Positions 15,857 to 25,582 of a stretch of DNA of 44,628 nucleotides are shown here, piece by piece. Position numbers and translations under genes: made by a program. A model generated the notes under the pieces. It did no database searches, was not told where the DNA came from, and was given only the letters and a program-made list of their open reading frames with translations. This stretch comes from Flavobacterium psychrophilum DSM 3660 = ATCC 49418 (lineage in GTDB: Bacteria; Bacteroidota; Bacteroidia; Flavobacteriales; Flavobacteriaceae): contig NZ_MUHE01000023.1 of assembly GCF_002217405.1 (NCBI RefSeq), positions 1 to 44,628 of the forward strand, in the 5' to 3' direction. Every line of letters starts with the position of its first letter. Position 1 is the first letter of the stretch.

Positions 15857-18460
15857 ATGGAAATACTCTTACTTATTCTGGTTCTCATTTTTTTATTTTA
15901 TATTTCTAATACTATAAAATTGCGGTTTGATACTATAGACAAGAAATTTATTGCGCTAAACAAATTTATAGATCAGGTAAAAGCAGAAGAAAAAACAGCA
16001 CAATTTATACCTTCAACGGAGAATAAAAAACCAATTATAGCTTCTGATGAAGAAAAACAAACCATCAGTAAGCCTATAATTGAAGAAGAAATTTCAGAAG
16101 AAGAAAAAGAACTGTTTTTTACTCCGCTAAAAAACCTAAGTATTCCAAAAGAAGAAGAGCAAACTATAATTACACCTATAATTGAAGAATTTATTTCAGA
16201 AGAACACAAAGAAATGTTTTTTACTCCTTTAGAAAACCTAAACATCTCAAAAGCAGAAAAACCTGAACAAAAACAAAAACCTCATACTCCTTTGGCTCCC
16301 GAAAAATCGTTTTGGGAAAATTTTAAAGACAAAAATCCAGATTTAGAAAAATTTATTGGTGAAAATCTAATTAGTAAATTAGGGATTTTAATTCTTGTTC
16401 TAGGAATTAGCTACTTTGTAAAATATGCGATCGATAAAAATTGGATAAACGAACCTGCTCGTGTAGGAATTGGAGTCCTTAGTGGTGTTTTAGTTATGGG
16501 AATAGCGCACAAGCTAAAACAACAATATGCTGCATTTAGTTCTGTTTTTGTGGCTGGAGCTATTGCCATTTTTTATTTTACCATAGCAATAGCTTTCCAC
16601 GAATACCATTTATTTAACCAAACCGTTGCCTTTATAATCATGGTAGCTATTACTGGTTTTAGTGTGTTTATTTCCTATTCCTATAACAGAATAGAACTTG
16701 CTGTACTCTCCTTAATTGGTGGCTTTGCAGTACCCCTTATGGTTAGCACTGGCAACGGAAACTATATTGTGTTATTTAGCTATATTATTATCTTAAATGT
16801 AGGTATTTTAGCATTAGCCTATCACAAAAAATGGAGTTTAGTAAATACCCTAGCCTTCGTTTTTACAATACTTCTTTATGGTGGTTGGTTATCCGCAGAA
16901 ATAAATGAACCTAAACCTCATTATCTTGGCGCTTTACTTTTTGGATTTGTCTTTTATTTTATATTTATCCTAATAAATATTATAAACAACATAAAAACAA
17001 TAGGCGTTTTTACTAAAATACAATTATCGCTTTTAACAACAAATACTTTCTTGTTTTATACTGCTGGAATGGTAATTTTATCTAATTATCATCCTGAATT
17101 AAGAGGCTTATTTACTACATTTATTGCGCTATTAAACCTAACCTATGCGTGGTTCTTGTATAAAAAATTTGGATTAGACAAAAAAGCTGTTTATTTACTA
17201 ATTGGCCTTACACTAACATTTGTAACACTAGCAATTCCTATTCAGTTTAACGGGCATTATATTACTTTATTTTGGGCGGCAGAAGCTGTTTTACTTATTT
17301 GGCTAGCACAAAAATCTGAAATTAACAGTTATCGTTTTGCTTCGGTAATTGTGCATTTTTTAATGCTTATTAGCTTAATCATGGATTGGAACAAAATTTA
17401 TGGTGGCAATAGCGTTCTCAACATTATAATTAATCCAATTTTTATAACTGGATTATTTGCTATTGCTTCGTTATTTGCTATTTATTACCTATTAAAAAAT
17501 GAAACCAAAAGTTATGAGCAGTTTGGGTTTGCTTTTAATCCAGAAAGCTACAGAAAATTTGCTTTTTTAACAGGTATTATTCTTAGCTATTTTGTAGGAA
17601 TTATCGAAGTTAGCTACCAAGCAAACGATTATATTCAGAGTCCAGATTCGACTATTTCATTCCCTATAGTGTACCACTTGTTGTTTTTTGCTACATTATC
17701 CTATATCATCGTAAAGAAAAAAACGCAATTCGGATATGATTTTGCCACAATTATTGCAGTTGCAAATATATTCTTATTTACATTTTGGTTTTCAAATTAT
17801 GCTTTTGTCGAGCACGAACATTATATTAGCACGGGAATTTACCAACGATTTGCTTTTTATTTACATTACGTTTCACTTTTAATCATTATTTATTTTGCAT
17901 ACCAATTATACAAAATGGAGAAAGAAAAAGTTATTCCAGAGTTCTTTAATACAAATATTTCTATCTGGATTGCGGCCTTCTTCATTATATTTTTAGCCAG
18001 TAGCGAAATAATGCTTCACGGATTAGTTATTACAAATTCGCCTGTTACTCTACAAGATATAAAAAGTAGTACTATGTATGCCGACTATAAAAATGATCCT
18101 AAATATTTGCGCATTCTGATTTCTGATAATTTCATTTCAGAGACAAGAACTCGAATATGGAAAGCTGCTTTCCCAATTTTATGGGGGTTTTTAGCCTTCA
18201 TCTTCTTGATCATTGGCATAAAAAAACAAAACAAAACCATACGAATAATTGCATTATCGTTACTTGGACTAACGGTTGTAAAATTATTTGTGTACGATAT
18301 TAGTAATGTTTCCGAAACTGGAAAAATCATTGCATTTATATTGTTAGGCGTTTTAATTTTGATAATATCATTTGTATATCAAAAACTAAAAATCTTGGTT
18401 ATTGATGATACAAAGACAGAAGAACATAAAGAAATAAACAAAATTAATGAGAATGAATAA
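15857..18460 (+). CDS. DUF2339 family polytopic membrane protein
   Basis: A frame is open from a GTG at 15800, but the ATG at 15857 is the likely start: it opens a hydrophobic helix (MEILLLILVLIFLFYI), and a near-match to a -7 box (TATATTTA, about 15821) lies between the two. The product is then 867 residues: one N-terminal membrane helix, an acidic repetitive linker of about 120 residues with two related units (SEEEKELFFTPLKNLSIPK and SEEHKEMFFTPLENLNISK), then more than 20 hydrophobic segments beginning at FIGENLISKLGILILVLGISYFVKYAID, the typical DUF2339 opening. Function is unknown. The gene overlaps the DUF3999 gene by 14 nt; the two families commonly occur together and probably form a complex in the inner membrane. 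Confidence 0.88.
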   Translation: MEILLLILVLIFLFYISNTIKLRFDTIDKKFIALNKFIDQVKAEEKTAQFIPSTENKKPIIASDEEKQTISKPIIEEEISEEEKELFFTPLKNLSIPKEEEQTIITPIIEEFISEEHKEMFFTPLENLNISKAEKPEQKQKPHTPLAPEKSFWENFKDKNPDLEKFIGENLISKLGILILVLGISYFVKYAIDKNWINEPARVGIGVLSGVLVMGIAHKLKQQYAAFSSVFVAGAIAIFYFTIAIAFHEYHLFNQTVAFIIMVAITGFSVFISYSYNRIELAVLSLIGGFAVPLMVSTGNGNYIVLFSYIIILNVGILALAYHKKWSLVNTLAFVFTILLYGGWLSAEINEPKPHYLGALLFGFVFYFIFILINIINNIKTIGVFTKIQLSLLTTNTFLFYTAGMVILSNYHPELRGLFTTFIALLNLTYAWFLYKKFGLDKKAVYLLIGLTLTFVTLAIPIQFNGHYITLFWAAEAVLLIWLAQKSEINSYRFASVIVHFLMLISLIMDWNKIYGGNSVLNIIINPIFITGLFAIASLFAIYYLLKNETKSYEQFGFAFNPESYRKFAFLTGIILSYFVGIIEVSYQANDYIQSPDSTISFPIVYHLLFFATLSYIIVKKKTQFGYDFATIIAVANIFLFTFWFSNYAFVEHEHYISTGIYQRFAFYLHYVSLLIIIYFAYQLYKMEKEKVIPEFFNTNISIWIAAFFIIFLASSEIMLHGLVITNSPVTLQDIKSSTMYADYKNDPKYLRILISDNFISETRTRIWKAAFPILWGFLAFIFLIIGIKKQNKTIRIIALSLLGLTVVKLFVYDISNVSETGKIIAFILLGVLILIISFVYQKLKILVIDDTKTEEHKEINKINENE

Positions 18461-19676
18461 ATTTTTTATCCTATTATTTATAGCAAATTTATCGTTTGCG
18501 CAAAACAGAATTGCAACAGCAAAAATAAAATATGACGGAAAAGAAGGTTTCCATAAACTAGTTTTGCCAACAGAACTTCGGTCGTTTTCGAATGATGATT
18601 TGAGTGATTTTAGAATTTTTGATAGCAAAAAAAATGAAGTTCCTTATTATTTTGAAACCAAAAATAATCAATCTTATAACAATTTATTTGTAGCTTACAA
18701 AATTATTTCTAAAACAGCTATTACAAACAAAAATACAGTTTTAATTTTCGAAAATCCAAAAACGACTATAAGCAAAGCAACATTAGAAATTGCCAATTCG
18801 AACATTACAAAATCCTATAGCATTAGCGGAAGTATGGATAACGAAAAATGGTTCGGATTAGTAAATAAGGATTCTTTATCTCCTATTTATTCTGAGGAAA
18901 CTTCGTCTGGATTTTATACAATTCCTATTCCTCCTTGTTTTTATAAGTATTTAAAAATAGATTTCAATGACAAAAAAACGCTACCTATAAACATCTTAAA
19001 TATTGGTTCTATTAATCATAAAATGTCAAAAACGACATTACTTACCGTTCCTTACAAATCAAAATTGGTAACCGAAATTAAAGACAAAAAAAAGACAAAA
19101 ATTCAAATTAATTTTAACAATCCTCAAATTATAAACCAAATTTCATTTACAATTTCAAATCCAAAATTTTACAAACGAAACATATCTGTATATAAAAAAG
19201 CAACTCGAAAAGTAAAACATAAATTTGAAAACTATGAAGAACAAATTGCTAATTTCGAACTAAATTCTGACACAAACAACACATTTAATATAGCACAAAT
19301 TTTCGAAAAAGAACTTTTTATAGCAATAGAAAACAAAGACAATCAGCCGTTAACTATTTCTAAGATAGAACTTTTTCAAACTCCATTTTATATCATTACC
19401 GATTTAAAAAACAACGAAAATTATACCATTACAACAGGAAACAAAGACTTAGATACACCACAATACGATTTAGAAAATTTTAAAAATAGTATAACTACAA
19501 ATCTACCAGAAGCCCAAATTACAGAAACAAAACAAATTAAAAACAGTTGTAAAACAGCGGCAAACAAAACATTTTGGCAACAATCCTGGTTCATGTGGCT
19601 TTGTATTTCCTTAGCTGGAATTGCCATTACCTACTTTGTAATCAGTTTAGTAAAAGACATGAATAACAAATCTTAA
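18447..19676 (+). CDS. DUF3999 family membrane-anchored protein
   Basis: The 409-residue product starts inside the DUF2339 gene. ATGs at 18447 and 18453 are both possible; the second gives the cleaner signal peptide MNKFFILLFIANLSFAQ. The body is an extracytoplasmic, beta-rich domain (VLPTELRSFSNDDLSDFRIFD, VPYYFE) and the C-terminus is a single membrane helix (WFMWLCISLAGIAITYFVISLV) with a short cytoplasmic tail. The N-out, C-terminally anchored layout fits a partner for the polytopic DUF2339 protein. The 14-nt overlap implies translational coupling. Function is unknown for both families. Confidence 0.82.
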   Translation: MRMNKFFILLFIANLSFAQNRIATAKIKYDGKEGFHKLVLPTELRSFSNDDLSDFRIFDSKKNEVPYYFETKNNQSYNNLFVAYKIISKTAITNKNTVLIFENPKTTISKATLEIANSNITKSYSISGSMDNEKWFGLVNKDSLSPIYSEETSSGFYTIPIPPCFYKYLKIDFNDKKTLPINILNIGSINHKMSKTTLLTVPYKSKLVTEIKDKKKTKIQINFNNPQIINQISFTISNPKFYKRNISVYKKATRKVKHKFENYEEQIANFELNSDTNNTFNIAQIFEKELFIAIENKDNQPLTISKIELFQTPFYIITDLKNNENYTITTGNKDLDTPQYDLENFKNSITTNLPEAQITETKQIKNSCKTAANKTFWQQSWFMWLCISLAGIAITYFVISLVKDMNNKS

Positions 19677-19678
19677 TC

Positions 19679-19762
19679 ATGAAACAACCAACACTATTTG
19701 CTATGATTGGCGCAGGAATACTAATCCTTAATTCGACTATTTTATATTATAATTTCTTTTAA
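19679..19762 (+). CDS. Putative 27-residue membrane peptide
   Basis: ATG begins 2 nt after the DUF3999 stop. The product MKQPTLFAMIGAGILILNST plus a short ILYYNFF tail is a single hydrophobic helix with a basic N-terminus. The tight spacing suggests translational coupling and a possible third subunit of the DUF2339/DUF3999 pair. At this length it could be chance; conservation was not checked. Confidence 0.4.
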   Translation: MKQPTLFAMIGAGILILNSTILYYNFF

Positions 19763-19881
19763 TATTCTTACATATTCATCTAATTTTAATATAGTAACCG
19801 AAATACTAGATTTGACAGCATCAATTGCTATTTTTAATTTTTTTTATGTTTTGTACAACAAACAAAACAACAAACCAGAAG

Positions 19882-20223
19882 ATGATAAATAACGATATTA
19901 ATGATTTGTTAGAGATAAATCCCGAAAAGAGAATAAACCAAAAAAATCAAAACATCGTAAAACACGTACTAATTAGAGCTGGAGTAGCAGTACTTAGTCT
20001 ATTAATAATCGTCTTGTATTTAGACCGTTGCGATTTAGGAATGTACGGCTTTTTAGCATTATTTTACATCATGGGTTCGTTCCTTTTACTATGGATAATT
20101 TTTTTATTAATCGAAGCCTTAATCCTTCATAATAATAAAAAACCGTTGCTACGAAATGCCAACCTCATAATGATCCTAACGCTAGTAATACTAGTTTTTG
20201 GGGCCCTAAACACATTAAGCTAA
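19882..20223 (+). CDS. Small membrane protein, two to three helices
   Basis: The frame is open from a TTG at 19825, but the ATG at 19882 is the more sensible start because a sequence like a -7 box (TATGTTTTG, about 19843) lies between them and the first 19 residues are of low quality. The product is then 113 residues: a charged N-terminus (MINNDINDLLEINPEKRINQ), helix 1 (VLIRAGVAVLSLLIIVLYL), helix 2 (FLALFYIMGSFLLLWIIFLLIEALIL), and helix 3 (LIMILTLVILVFGAL). I do not recognise a family. Its own promoter-like site separates it from the DUF3999 transcript. Confidence 0.6.
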   Translation: MINNDINDLLEINPEKRINQKNQNIVKHVLIRAGVAVLSLLIIVLYLDRCDLGMYGFLALFYIMGSFLLLWIIFLLIEALILHNNKKPLLRNANLIMILTLVILVFGALNTLS

Positions 20224-20246
20224 CCACCTCAATTTGATAATATAAA

Positions 20247-20279
20247 TTGCGGATATTTAATACAAAAAAACTACTTTTG
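20247..20279 (+). promoter_or_regulatory. Promoter of udk
   Basis: TTG at 20247-20249, a 22-nt gap, and TACTTTTG at 20272-20279 (exact TAnnTTTG), 24 nt before the start codon. Confidence 0.6.
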
Positions 20280-20303
20280 CATAAAACATAACACCACATT
20301 TTT

Positions 20304-20912
20304 ATGCTCATTATAGGAATTGCAGGCGGAACAGGATCAGGAAAAACAACCGTAGTTCACCAAATCATGAACGAGTTACCAGATACTGAAGTAGGTATTA
20401 TATCTCAAGATTCTTACTACAAAGAAACCCAAAACTTAAGCTACGAAGAACGTTCACAAATAAATTTCGACCATCCACGAGCTATCGATTTCGAATTATT
20501 AGTACAACACCTCAAAGACTTAAAAGCGGGAAAAATAATAAACCAGCCCGTATATTCCTTTGTAAAACACAACAGGACAGACGACACCATTACCACGCAC
20601 CCTCGCAAAGTAATGATTGTTGAAGGAATATTAATACTCACAAATCCCGAATTACGTGAACTATTCGACATCAAAATATTTGTTCATGCCGATTCAGACG
20701 AACGACTAATCCGTCGTCTCAAACGAGACATTGCAGAACGTGGTCGTGATATGGAAGAGGTTTTAAACCGTTACCAAACCACACTAAAACCAATGCACCA
20801 GCAATTTATCGAGCCAACAAAAGCCTTTGCCGATATTATAATCCCAAATGACAAATACAACACAGTAGCAATTGATGTTGTTCGAGCAGTAATAAACCAA
20901 CGTATTTCATAA
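20304..20912 (+). CDS. udk: Uridine kinase
   Basis: Uridine kinase phosphorylates uridine and cytidine to UMP and CMP with a nucleoside triphosphate, in the pyrimidine salvage pathway. The 202-residue protein carries the P-loop GIAGGTGSGKTTV at residues 4-16, the motif SQDSYYKE that binds the nucleoside, NFDHPRAIDFELL, VMIVEGILILTNPELREL, and the lid region DERLIRRLKRDIAERGRDMEEVLNRY. Length is standard (about 205). Its promoter is directly upstream. An interspersed repeat (20926-21060) separates it from the next gene. Confidence 0.95.
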   Translation: MLIIGIAGGTGSGKTTVVHQIMNELPDTEVGIISQDSYYKETQNLSYEERSQINFDHPRAIDFELLVQHLKDLKAGKIINQPVYSFVKHNRTDDTITTHPRKVMIVEGILILTNPELRELFDIKIFVHADSDERLIRRLKRDIAERGRDMEEVLNRYQTTLKPMHQQFIEPTKAFADIIIPNDKYNTVAIDVVRAVINQRIS

Positions 20913-20925
20913 AAAATTAGTACTT

Positions 20926-21060
20926 TTAGGGGCTATTTCCTGCTATCTGTAATAGCCCAAAGTGCGCTGAACGCTAAGTAAAACAAACGCTAAGTGAAGT
21001 AATCTTTTGCTTGCTAAGAAGCAAAAAAAAAAGAATTCTCACTGCTATCGGGGCTAAAAA
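20926..21060 (+). repeat. Interspersed repeat of the GGAGC...GGGCTAA family (copy 2)
   Basis: The left end is TTAGGGGCTATTTCCTGCTA and the right end CACTGCTATCGGGGCTAA. Inside is a hairpin (GGGCTATT with AATAGCCC), two direct copies of ACGCTAAGT, and a second hairpin TTTTGCTT/AAGCAAAA. It ends 9 nt before the start codon of the next gene, so it forms most of that gene's leader. Confidence 0.65.
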
Positions 21061-21069
21061 CCAATAAAA

Positions 21070-21393
21070 ATGAACAATCCATTCAAAAATAACATTCCCT
21101 ACAAAACGCTACTCAACAAGTATGTTATTGTATGCTTTTTTTTTGTAATTTGGATCCTATTCTTAGACAATTATTCCTACCTAGACCATTGTGCTCTAAA
21201 CAGCGAAATAAACGAACTTGAAGACAATAAAATATATTACCAAGAAGAAATAAAAAAAGACATAGACCAAATAAAAAAACTAAAAAATCCTGCCCAAATA
21301 GAAAAATATGCCCGCGAAAAATACTATATGAAAAAGGATAGCGAAGACATATACATCATCGAATTTGAAGGAGACACTTTAGAGAAAAGATAA
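21070..21393 (+). CDS. Septum formation initiator family protein (FtsB/DivIC-like)
   Basis: This 107-residue bitopic membrane protein has a short cytoplasmic N-terminus, one membrane helix (YVIVCFFFVIWILFLDNYSY, about 19-38), a coiled coil (LNSEINELEDNKIYYQEEIKKDIDQIKKL) and the characteristic ending ARE KYYMKKDSEDIYIIEF. The coiled-coil-then-AREKYxMKxxGE pattern defines the DivIC/FtsB family. In cell division these proteins bind an FtsL-like partner and help activate septal peptidoglycan synthesis. It lies 25 nt upstream of mutA on the same strand and may share its transcript, a linkage that has no obvious functional sense. Confidence 0.87.
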   Translation: MNNPFKNNIPYKTLLNKYVIVCFFFVIWILFLDNYSYLDHCALNSEINELEDNKIYYQEEIKKDIDQIKKLKNPAQIEKYAREKYYMKKDSEDIYIIEFEGDTLEKR

Positions 21394-21418
21394 TCTTACA
21401 ACCCTAAACAATAACATT

Positions 21419-22792
21419 TTGGAAACCAATTTATTCAACGATTTCGATTCCCTTTCCTCAAAACAATGGAAACAACAAATTCAATTTGAACTAAAAGGTG
21501 CAGATTATAACGAAACCCTAGTTTGGGAAAGTGCAGAAGGTATTAAGGTTAAACCATTTTATCACAAAGACGAAGATTACAAAAAAACAGCAATTACTAC
21601 CGAAGCATCAAAAGTAAAAATAGTGCAAAATATTTTTGTCTTCGATATCGAAAAATCTATTCGCAAAGCAAATGATTCGATTGCTCGTGGTGCAGAAAGC
21701 ATTCGATTTACCATCGAAAACGAGGATATAGACCTCACAAAATTATTATCTCAAATTGCCATCGATAAAATTCCAGTTTATCTAAATTTAAAATTTCTGT
21801 CGGCAAATTTCATCAAGAAAACAAACGAAATTGCGGTGTCTAAAAACACAATAATTCACTGCTTGATAGATCCAATTCATCAATTGGCTTCAGATGGAAA
21901 CTGGTTCGAAACAGAAACAAAAGACAATTTTGGAGTATTAAACACAGTCTCCAAAGACTGTAAAAATATTTCTTTTATTAATATAAATGCAACATTATAT
22001 CAAAATGCTGGTGCAAATATGGTGCAACAATTAGCATATACATTAGCACATACAAACGAATATTTTAATCATATTCAAAACCACCACCACCCCATAACGA
22101 TCGAAGTTTCGGTAGGAACAAATTATTTCTTCGAAATAGCAAAAATAAGAGCCCTACGCCTACTCTTTAACACCTTAGCAAAAGAATACAACCACGATTT
22201 CGATTGCCATATCATTGCAACACCAACAAAACGTAACAAAACTTTATACGATTACAACACCAATATGTTGCGTACCACGACAGAATGTATGAGTGCTATT
22301 CTGGGTGGTGCAAACGCCGTTGCAAATTTAGCCTACGACGCTATTTATCACAAAGACAACGAATTTGGCGATAGAATTTCACGCAACCAATTGTTAATAT
22401 TAAAGAAGGAAAGCTATTTTGATATTGTAAACAACCCAGCCGACGGAACGTATTATATAGAAAATTTAACAGCACAACTTGCAGAAAAAGCCTTACTTTT
22501 ATTTAAAGAAATTGAAGCCAATGGCGGATTTTTAAAACAACTAAACGAAGGTAATATTCAGAAAAAAATACAAGAAAGTGCGCAAAAAGAACAAGAATTA
22601 TTCGATTCTGGCAAAGAAATTCTTTTGGGAACAAATAAATATCCGAATAAAAATGACAAAATGAGTCATGATTTAGAGTTATTTCCTTTTGTGAAAATAA
22701 AACCAAGAAAAACCTTAATCACACCCATTATTCAAAAAAGATTGGCAGAAAAAATGGAACAAGAACGATTGGAACAAGAAAAAAATAATTAA
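21419..22792 (+). CDS. mutA: Methylmalonyl-CoA mutase small (beta) subunit
   Basis: MutA is the structural partner of the cobalamin-binding subunit in the two-subunit mutase that interconverts succinyl-CoA and (R)-methylmalonyl-CoA. At 457 residues it has the TIM-barrel part only and lacks a cobalamin-binding domain, as expected for this subunit. Landmarks include the opening FDSLSSKQWKQQIQFELKGADYNETLVW and MLRTTTECMSAILGGANAVANLAYDAIYH. The start is a TTG at 21419: family alignment expects translation to begin here and no ATG occurs in the first 50 codons. It is followed by the 149-residue gene and mutB with gaps of 5 and 4 nt, forming one operon. Confidence 0.92.
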   Translation: METNLFNDFDSLSSKQWKQQIQFELKGADYNETLVWESAEGIKVKPFYHKDEDYKKTAITTEASKVKIVQNIFVFDIEKSIRKANDSIARGAESIRFTIENEDIDLTKLLSQIAIDKIPVYLNLKFLSANFIKKTNEIAVSKNTIIHCLIDPIHQLASDGNWFETETKDNFGVLNTVSKDCKNISFININATLYQNAGANMVQQLAYTLAHTNEYFNHIQNHHHPITIEVSVGTNYFFEIAKIRALRLLFNTLAKEYNHDFDCHIIATPTKRNKTLYDYNTNMLRTTTECMSAILGGANAVANLAYDAIYHKDNEFGDRISRNQLLILKKESYFDIVNNPADGTYYIENLTAQLAEKALLLFKEIEANGGFLKQLNEGNIQKKIQESAQKEQELFDSGKEILLGTNKYPNKNDKMSHDLELFPFVKIKPRKTLITPIIQKRLAEKMEQERLEQEKNN

Positions 22793-22797
22793 AAATT

Positions 22798-23247
22798 ATG
22801 AAAACTATCTTATCATTTATAGTTCTATTTATATCAATAAACACCTTTTCGCAAACAAAAAAACTAGAAGTAACTGATAACCAATCAGGAAAATCTATAT
22901 TTTTTCAAGAAGCACAACGTGTAAAAGTAACTACTACAAAAAGAGAGCAACTCGTAGGAACACTAACATTCGAAAATCCCGAAAGCATTACTATAAATGG
23001 TATGCCTATACCAATAAACAACATTAATAGTATTAAATATTTCCCTAAAAAAGGAGCAGTCCTAAAAAATATTATTTTAGGAACTGGACTAGGATTAGTA
23101 GCTGGATCTGGTATTGCAGCAGCCTTTGGCAACGGAAATGCCTTTTCATTATTTGCCGCAGGAGCTGGAACAACAATTGCTGGCGGACTCATTGGTGGAA
23201 ACAAAACTTATATTAAACAACGAAGCACATTCAAAATAATTGAATAA
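22798..23247 (+). CDS. Exported glycine-rich small protein between mutA and mutB
   Basis: The 149-residue protein has a signal peptide ([19 protein letters not shown]), a beta-rich region (about 30-90) resembling an Sm/SH3-like fold with [20 protein letters not shown], and a C-terminal hydrophobic glycine zipper ([28 protein letters not shown], then [16 protein letters not shown]). Such zippers insert in membranes. I do not recognise a named family. It is wedged between the two mutase subunit genes with 5-nt and 4-nt gaps, so it must be co-expressed with them, although it is exported and they are cytoplasmic. Confidence 0.75.
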   Translation: MKTILSFIVLFISINTFSQTKKLEVTDNQSGKSIFFQEAQRVKVTTTKREQLVGTLTFENPESITINGMPIPINNINSIKYFPKKGAVLKNIILGTGLGLVAGSGIAAAFGNGNAFSLFAAGAGTTIAGGLIGGNKTYIKQRSTFKIIE

Positions 23248-23251
23248 AGTA

Positions 23252-25375
23252 ATGCGTAAAAACGTTCAACATATCACATTAGAAAAGGCAGAAACCAAGA
23301 GCCAAGAAGCAAAAGGTAAAAGCTACCTAACAGCCGAAGGAATTGAAGTAAAATCTGATTATTCCGAACAAGACATCGAAAATCTCAAACATCTTGATTT
23401 TGGAGCTGGCTTTGCACCAAATTTACGCGGACCCTACGCCACTATGTACGTGCGCCGACCTTGGACAATTCGCCAATATGCAGGATTTTCTACAGCCGAA
23501 GAAAGTAACGCTTTTTACCGTCGAAATTTAGCTGCAGGACAAAAAGGATTGTCGATAGCCTTCGATTTACCAACACACAGAGGTTACGATTCCGACCACG
23601 AACGTGTTGTGGGTGATGTAGGAAAAGCAGGTGTTGCCATAGATTCTGTAGAAGATATGAAAGTATTATTTGACCAGATTCCGCTAGACGAAATGTCGGT
23701 TTCTATGACCATGAACGGTGCTGTTTTACCAATCATGGCATTTTATATTGTGGCTGCCGAAGAGCAAGGTGTAAAACCAGCATTGCTTTCGGGAACAATT
23801 CAAAATGATATTCTAAAGGAATTTATGGTACGAAATACTTATATCTATCCGCCAACGCCTTCCATGAAAATCATTGCCGATATTTTTGAATTTACGAGCA
23901 AGAAAATGCCAAAATTTAACTCTATCTCTATTTCAGGTTATCACATGCAAGAAGCGGGAGCAACTGCCGATATTGAGTTAGCATATACCCTTGCCGACGG
24001 TTTAGAATACATTAGAACAGGACTAGCCACAGGAATGAAAATAGATGAATTTGCTCCTCGCCTATCTTTTTTCTGGGCAATAGGAATGAATCATTTTATG
24101 GAAATTGCCAAAATGCGAGCAGGAAGAATGATTTGGGCAAAACTAGTCAAACAATTTGAACCAAAAGACGATAAATCATTAGCTTTAAGAACACATTGCC
24201 AAACCTCAGGTTGGAGTTTGACCGAACAAGACCCGTTTAACAATGTAGCGAGAACCACCGTAGAAGCTATGGCCGCAGCATTTGGCGGAACACAATCATT
24301 ACACACCAATGCACTAGATGAGGCTATTGCATTACCAACAGATTTTTCGGCACGAATTGCCAGAAACACACAAATATATATACAAGAAGAAACTAAAATT
24401 TGTAAAACTGTCGATCCTTGGGCAGGGAGTTTTTATGTAGAAAGTTTAACCACAGAAATTGCCAACAAAGCTTGGGCACTCATAGAAGAAGTCGAAGAAT
24501 TAGGTGGCATGACAAAAGCCATAGAAGCTGGAATTCCTAAATTGCGCATTGAAGAAGCAGCAGCCAGAAAGCAAGCTCGTATAGATTCTAGCCAAGATAT
24601 CATTGTTGGTGTAAACAAATACCGATTAGAAAAAGAAGACCCATTGCATATTCTCGATGTAGACAATCAGATGGTCCGAAAACAACAACTCGAACAATTA
24701 GATAAAATAAAAGCAAATAGAAATACAAAAAAAGTTGAAGATTCACTCAAAAAACTAACACTTTGTGCGCAAACTGGCAAAGGTAATCTGCTGGAAATAG
24801 CAGTCGAAGCAGCTAGAAACAGAACGACTTTAGGCGAAATTTCGGACGCATTAGAAACCGTTTTCGGACGATACAAAGCACAAATTAAAACATTTAGTGG
24901 CGTGTATAGCAAAGAAATAAAAGACGACAAAAGTTTTGAAAAAGCAAAACAGCTAGCCGACAAATTCTCAAAAAAAGAAGGTCGCCGCCCTAGAATTATG
25001 ATTGCAAAAATGGGACAAGACGGACACGATCGTGGTGCAAAAGTAGTCGCAACAGGTTATGCCGATGTGGGTTTCGATGTAGATATAGGCCCATTATTTC
25101 AGACTCCTGCCGAAGCAGCCAAACAAGCCGTAGAAAACGACGTACATATTCTTGGCGTTTCTTCACTTGCCGCTGGACACAAAACACTAGTTCCTCAAGT
25201 TATTGAAGAGCTTAAAAAATATGGTCGTGAAGACATCATGGTAATTGTGGGTGGCGTAATTCCCGCACAAGATTACCAATATTTGTTTGATGCTGGTGCC
25301 GTTGCTGTTTTTGGTCCTGGAACTAAAATTAGTGAAGCTGCAATTAGCATTTTAGAAATTTTACTAATCGATTAA
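23252..25375 (+). CDS. mutB: Methylmalonyl-CoA mutase large (alpha) subunit
   Basis: The catalytic adenosylcobalamin-dependent subunit. I use the ATG at 23252 rather than the in-frame TTG at 23240; this gives 707 residues and leaves a 4-nt gap after the previous stop. The N-terminal TIM barrel includes [21 protein letters not shown], the substrate-binding start shared by mutases, then [13 protein letters not shown] and [12 protein letters not shown]. The C-terminal cobalamin domain has [12 protein letters not shown] near residue 588, whose His is the lower axial ligand of cobalt, then [14 protein letters not shown] and IVVGGVIP. It links propionate or odd-chain/branched substrates to succinyl-CoA. 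No chaperone ATPase (MeaB) or epimerase is in the window. Confidence 0.97.
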   Translation: MRKNVQHITLEKAETKSQEAKGKSYLTAEGIEVKSDYSEQDIENLKHLDFGAGFAPNLRGPYATMYVRRPWTIRQYAGFSTAEESNAFYRRNLAAGQKGLSIAFDLPTHRGYDSDHERVVGDVGKAGVAIDSVEDMKVLFDQIPLDEMSVSMTMNGAVLPIMAFYIVAAEEQGVKPALLSGTIQNDILKEFMVRNTYIYPPTPSMKIIADIFEFTSKKMPKFNSISISGYHMQEAGATADIELAYTLADGLEYIRTGLATGMKIDEFAPRLSFFWAIGMNHFMEIAKMRAGRMIWAKLVKQFEPKDDKSLALRTHCQTSGWSLTEQDPFNNVARTTVEAMAAAFGGTQSLHTNALDEAIALPTDFSARIARNTQIYIQEETKICKTVDPWAGSFYVESLTTEIANKAWALIEEVEELGGMTKAIEAGIPKLRIEEAAARKQARIDSSQDIIVGVNKYRLEKEDPLHILDVDNQMVRKQQLEQLDKIKANRNTKKVEDSLKKLTLCAQTGKGNLLEIAVEAARNRTTLGEISDALETVFGRYKAQIKTFSGVYSKEIKDDKSFEKAKQLADKFSKKEGRRPRIMIAKMGQDGHDRGAKVVATGYADVGFDVDIGPLFQTPAEAAKQAVENDVHILGVSSLAAGHKTLVPQVIEELKKYGREDIMVIVGGVIPAQDYQYLFDAGAVAVFGPGTKISEAAISILEILLID

Positions 25376-25582
25376 AAATAATATTTTACTAGCTATTGCA
25401 ACTAATAATACCACGTTTAAAAAAAGTTGTCAGAATTACACCAATTCCTATTACAGGTCTTAAAAAAATATATCTTAAGTTGATTTCGATTACTATTTTA
25501 CAGGCAAAAAAGACTATATGCTTAATTTATTTATTTCAGATGTTTAACCAAGAATTACCCTATTATATACTTCGTCAAAAGT

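Noticed and set aside
25405..25430. AATACCACGTTTAAA as a possible end of the MITE-like family
   Set aside because: Only one end-like stretch; no central hairpin or opposite end follows within 170 bp, and the match is short and AT-rich.
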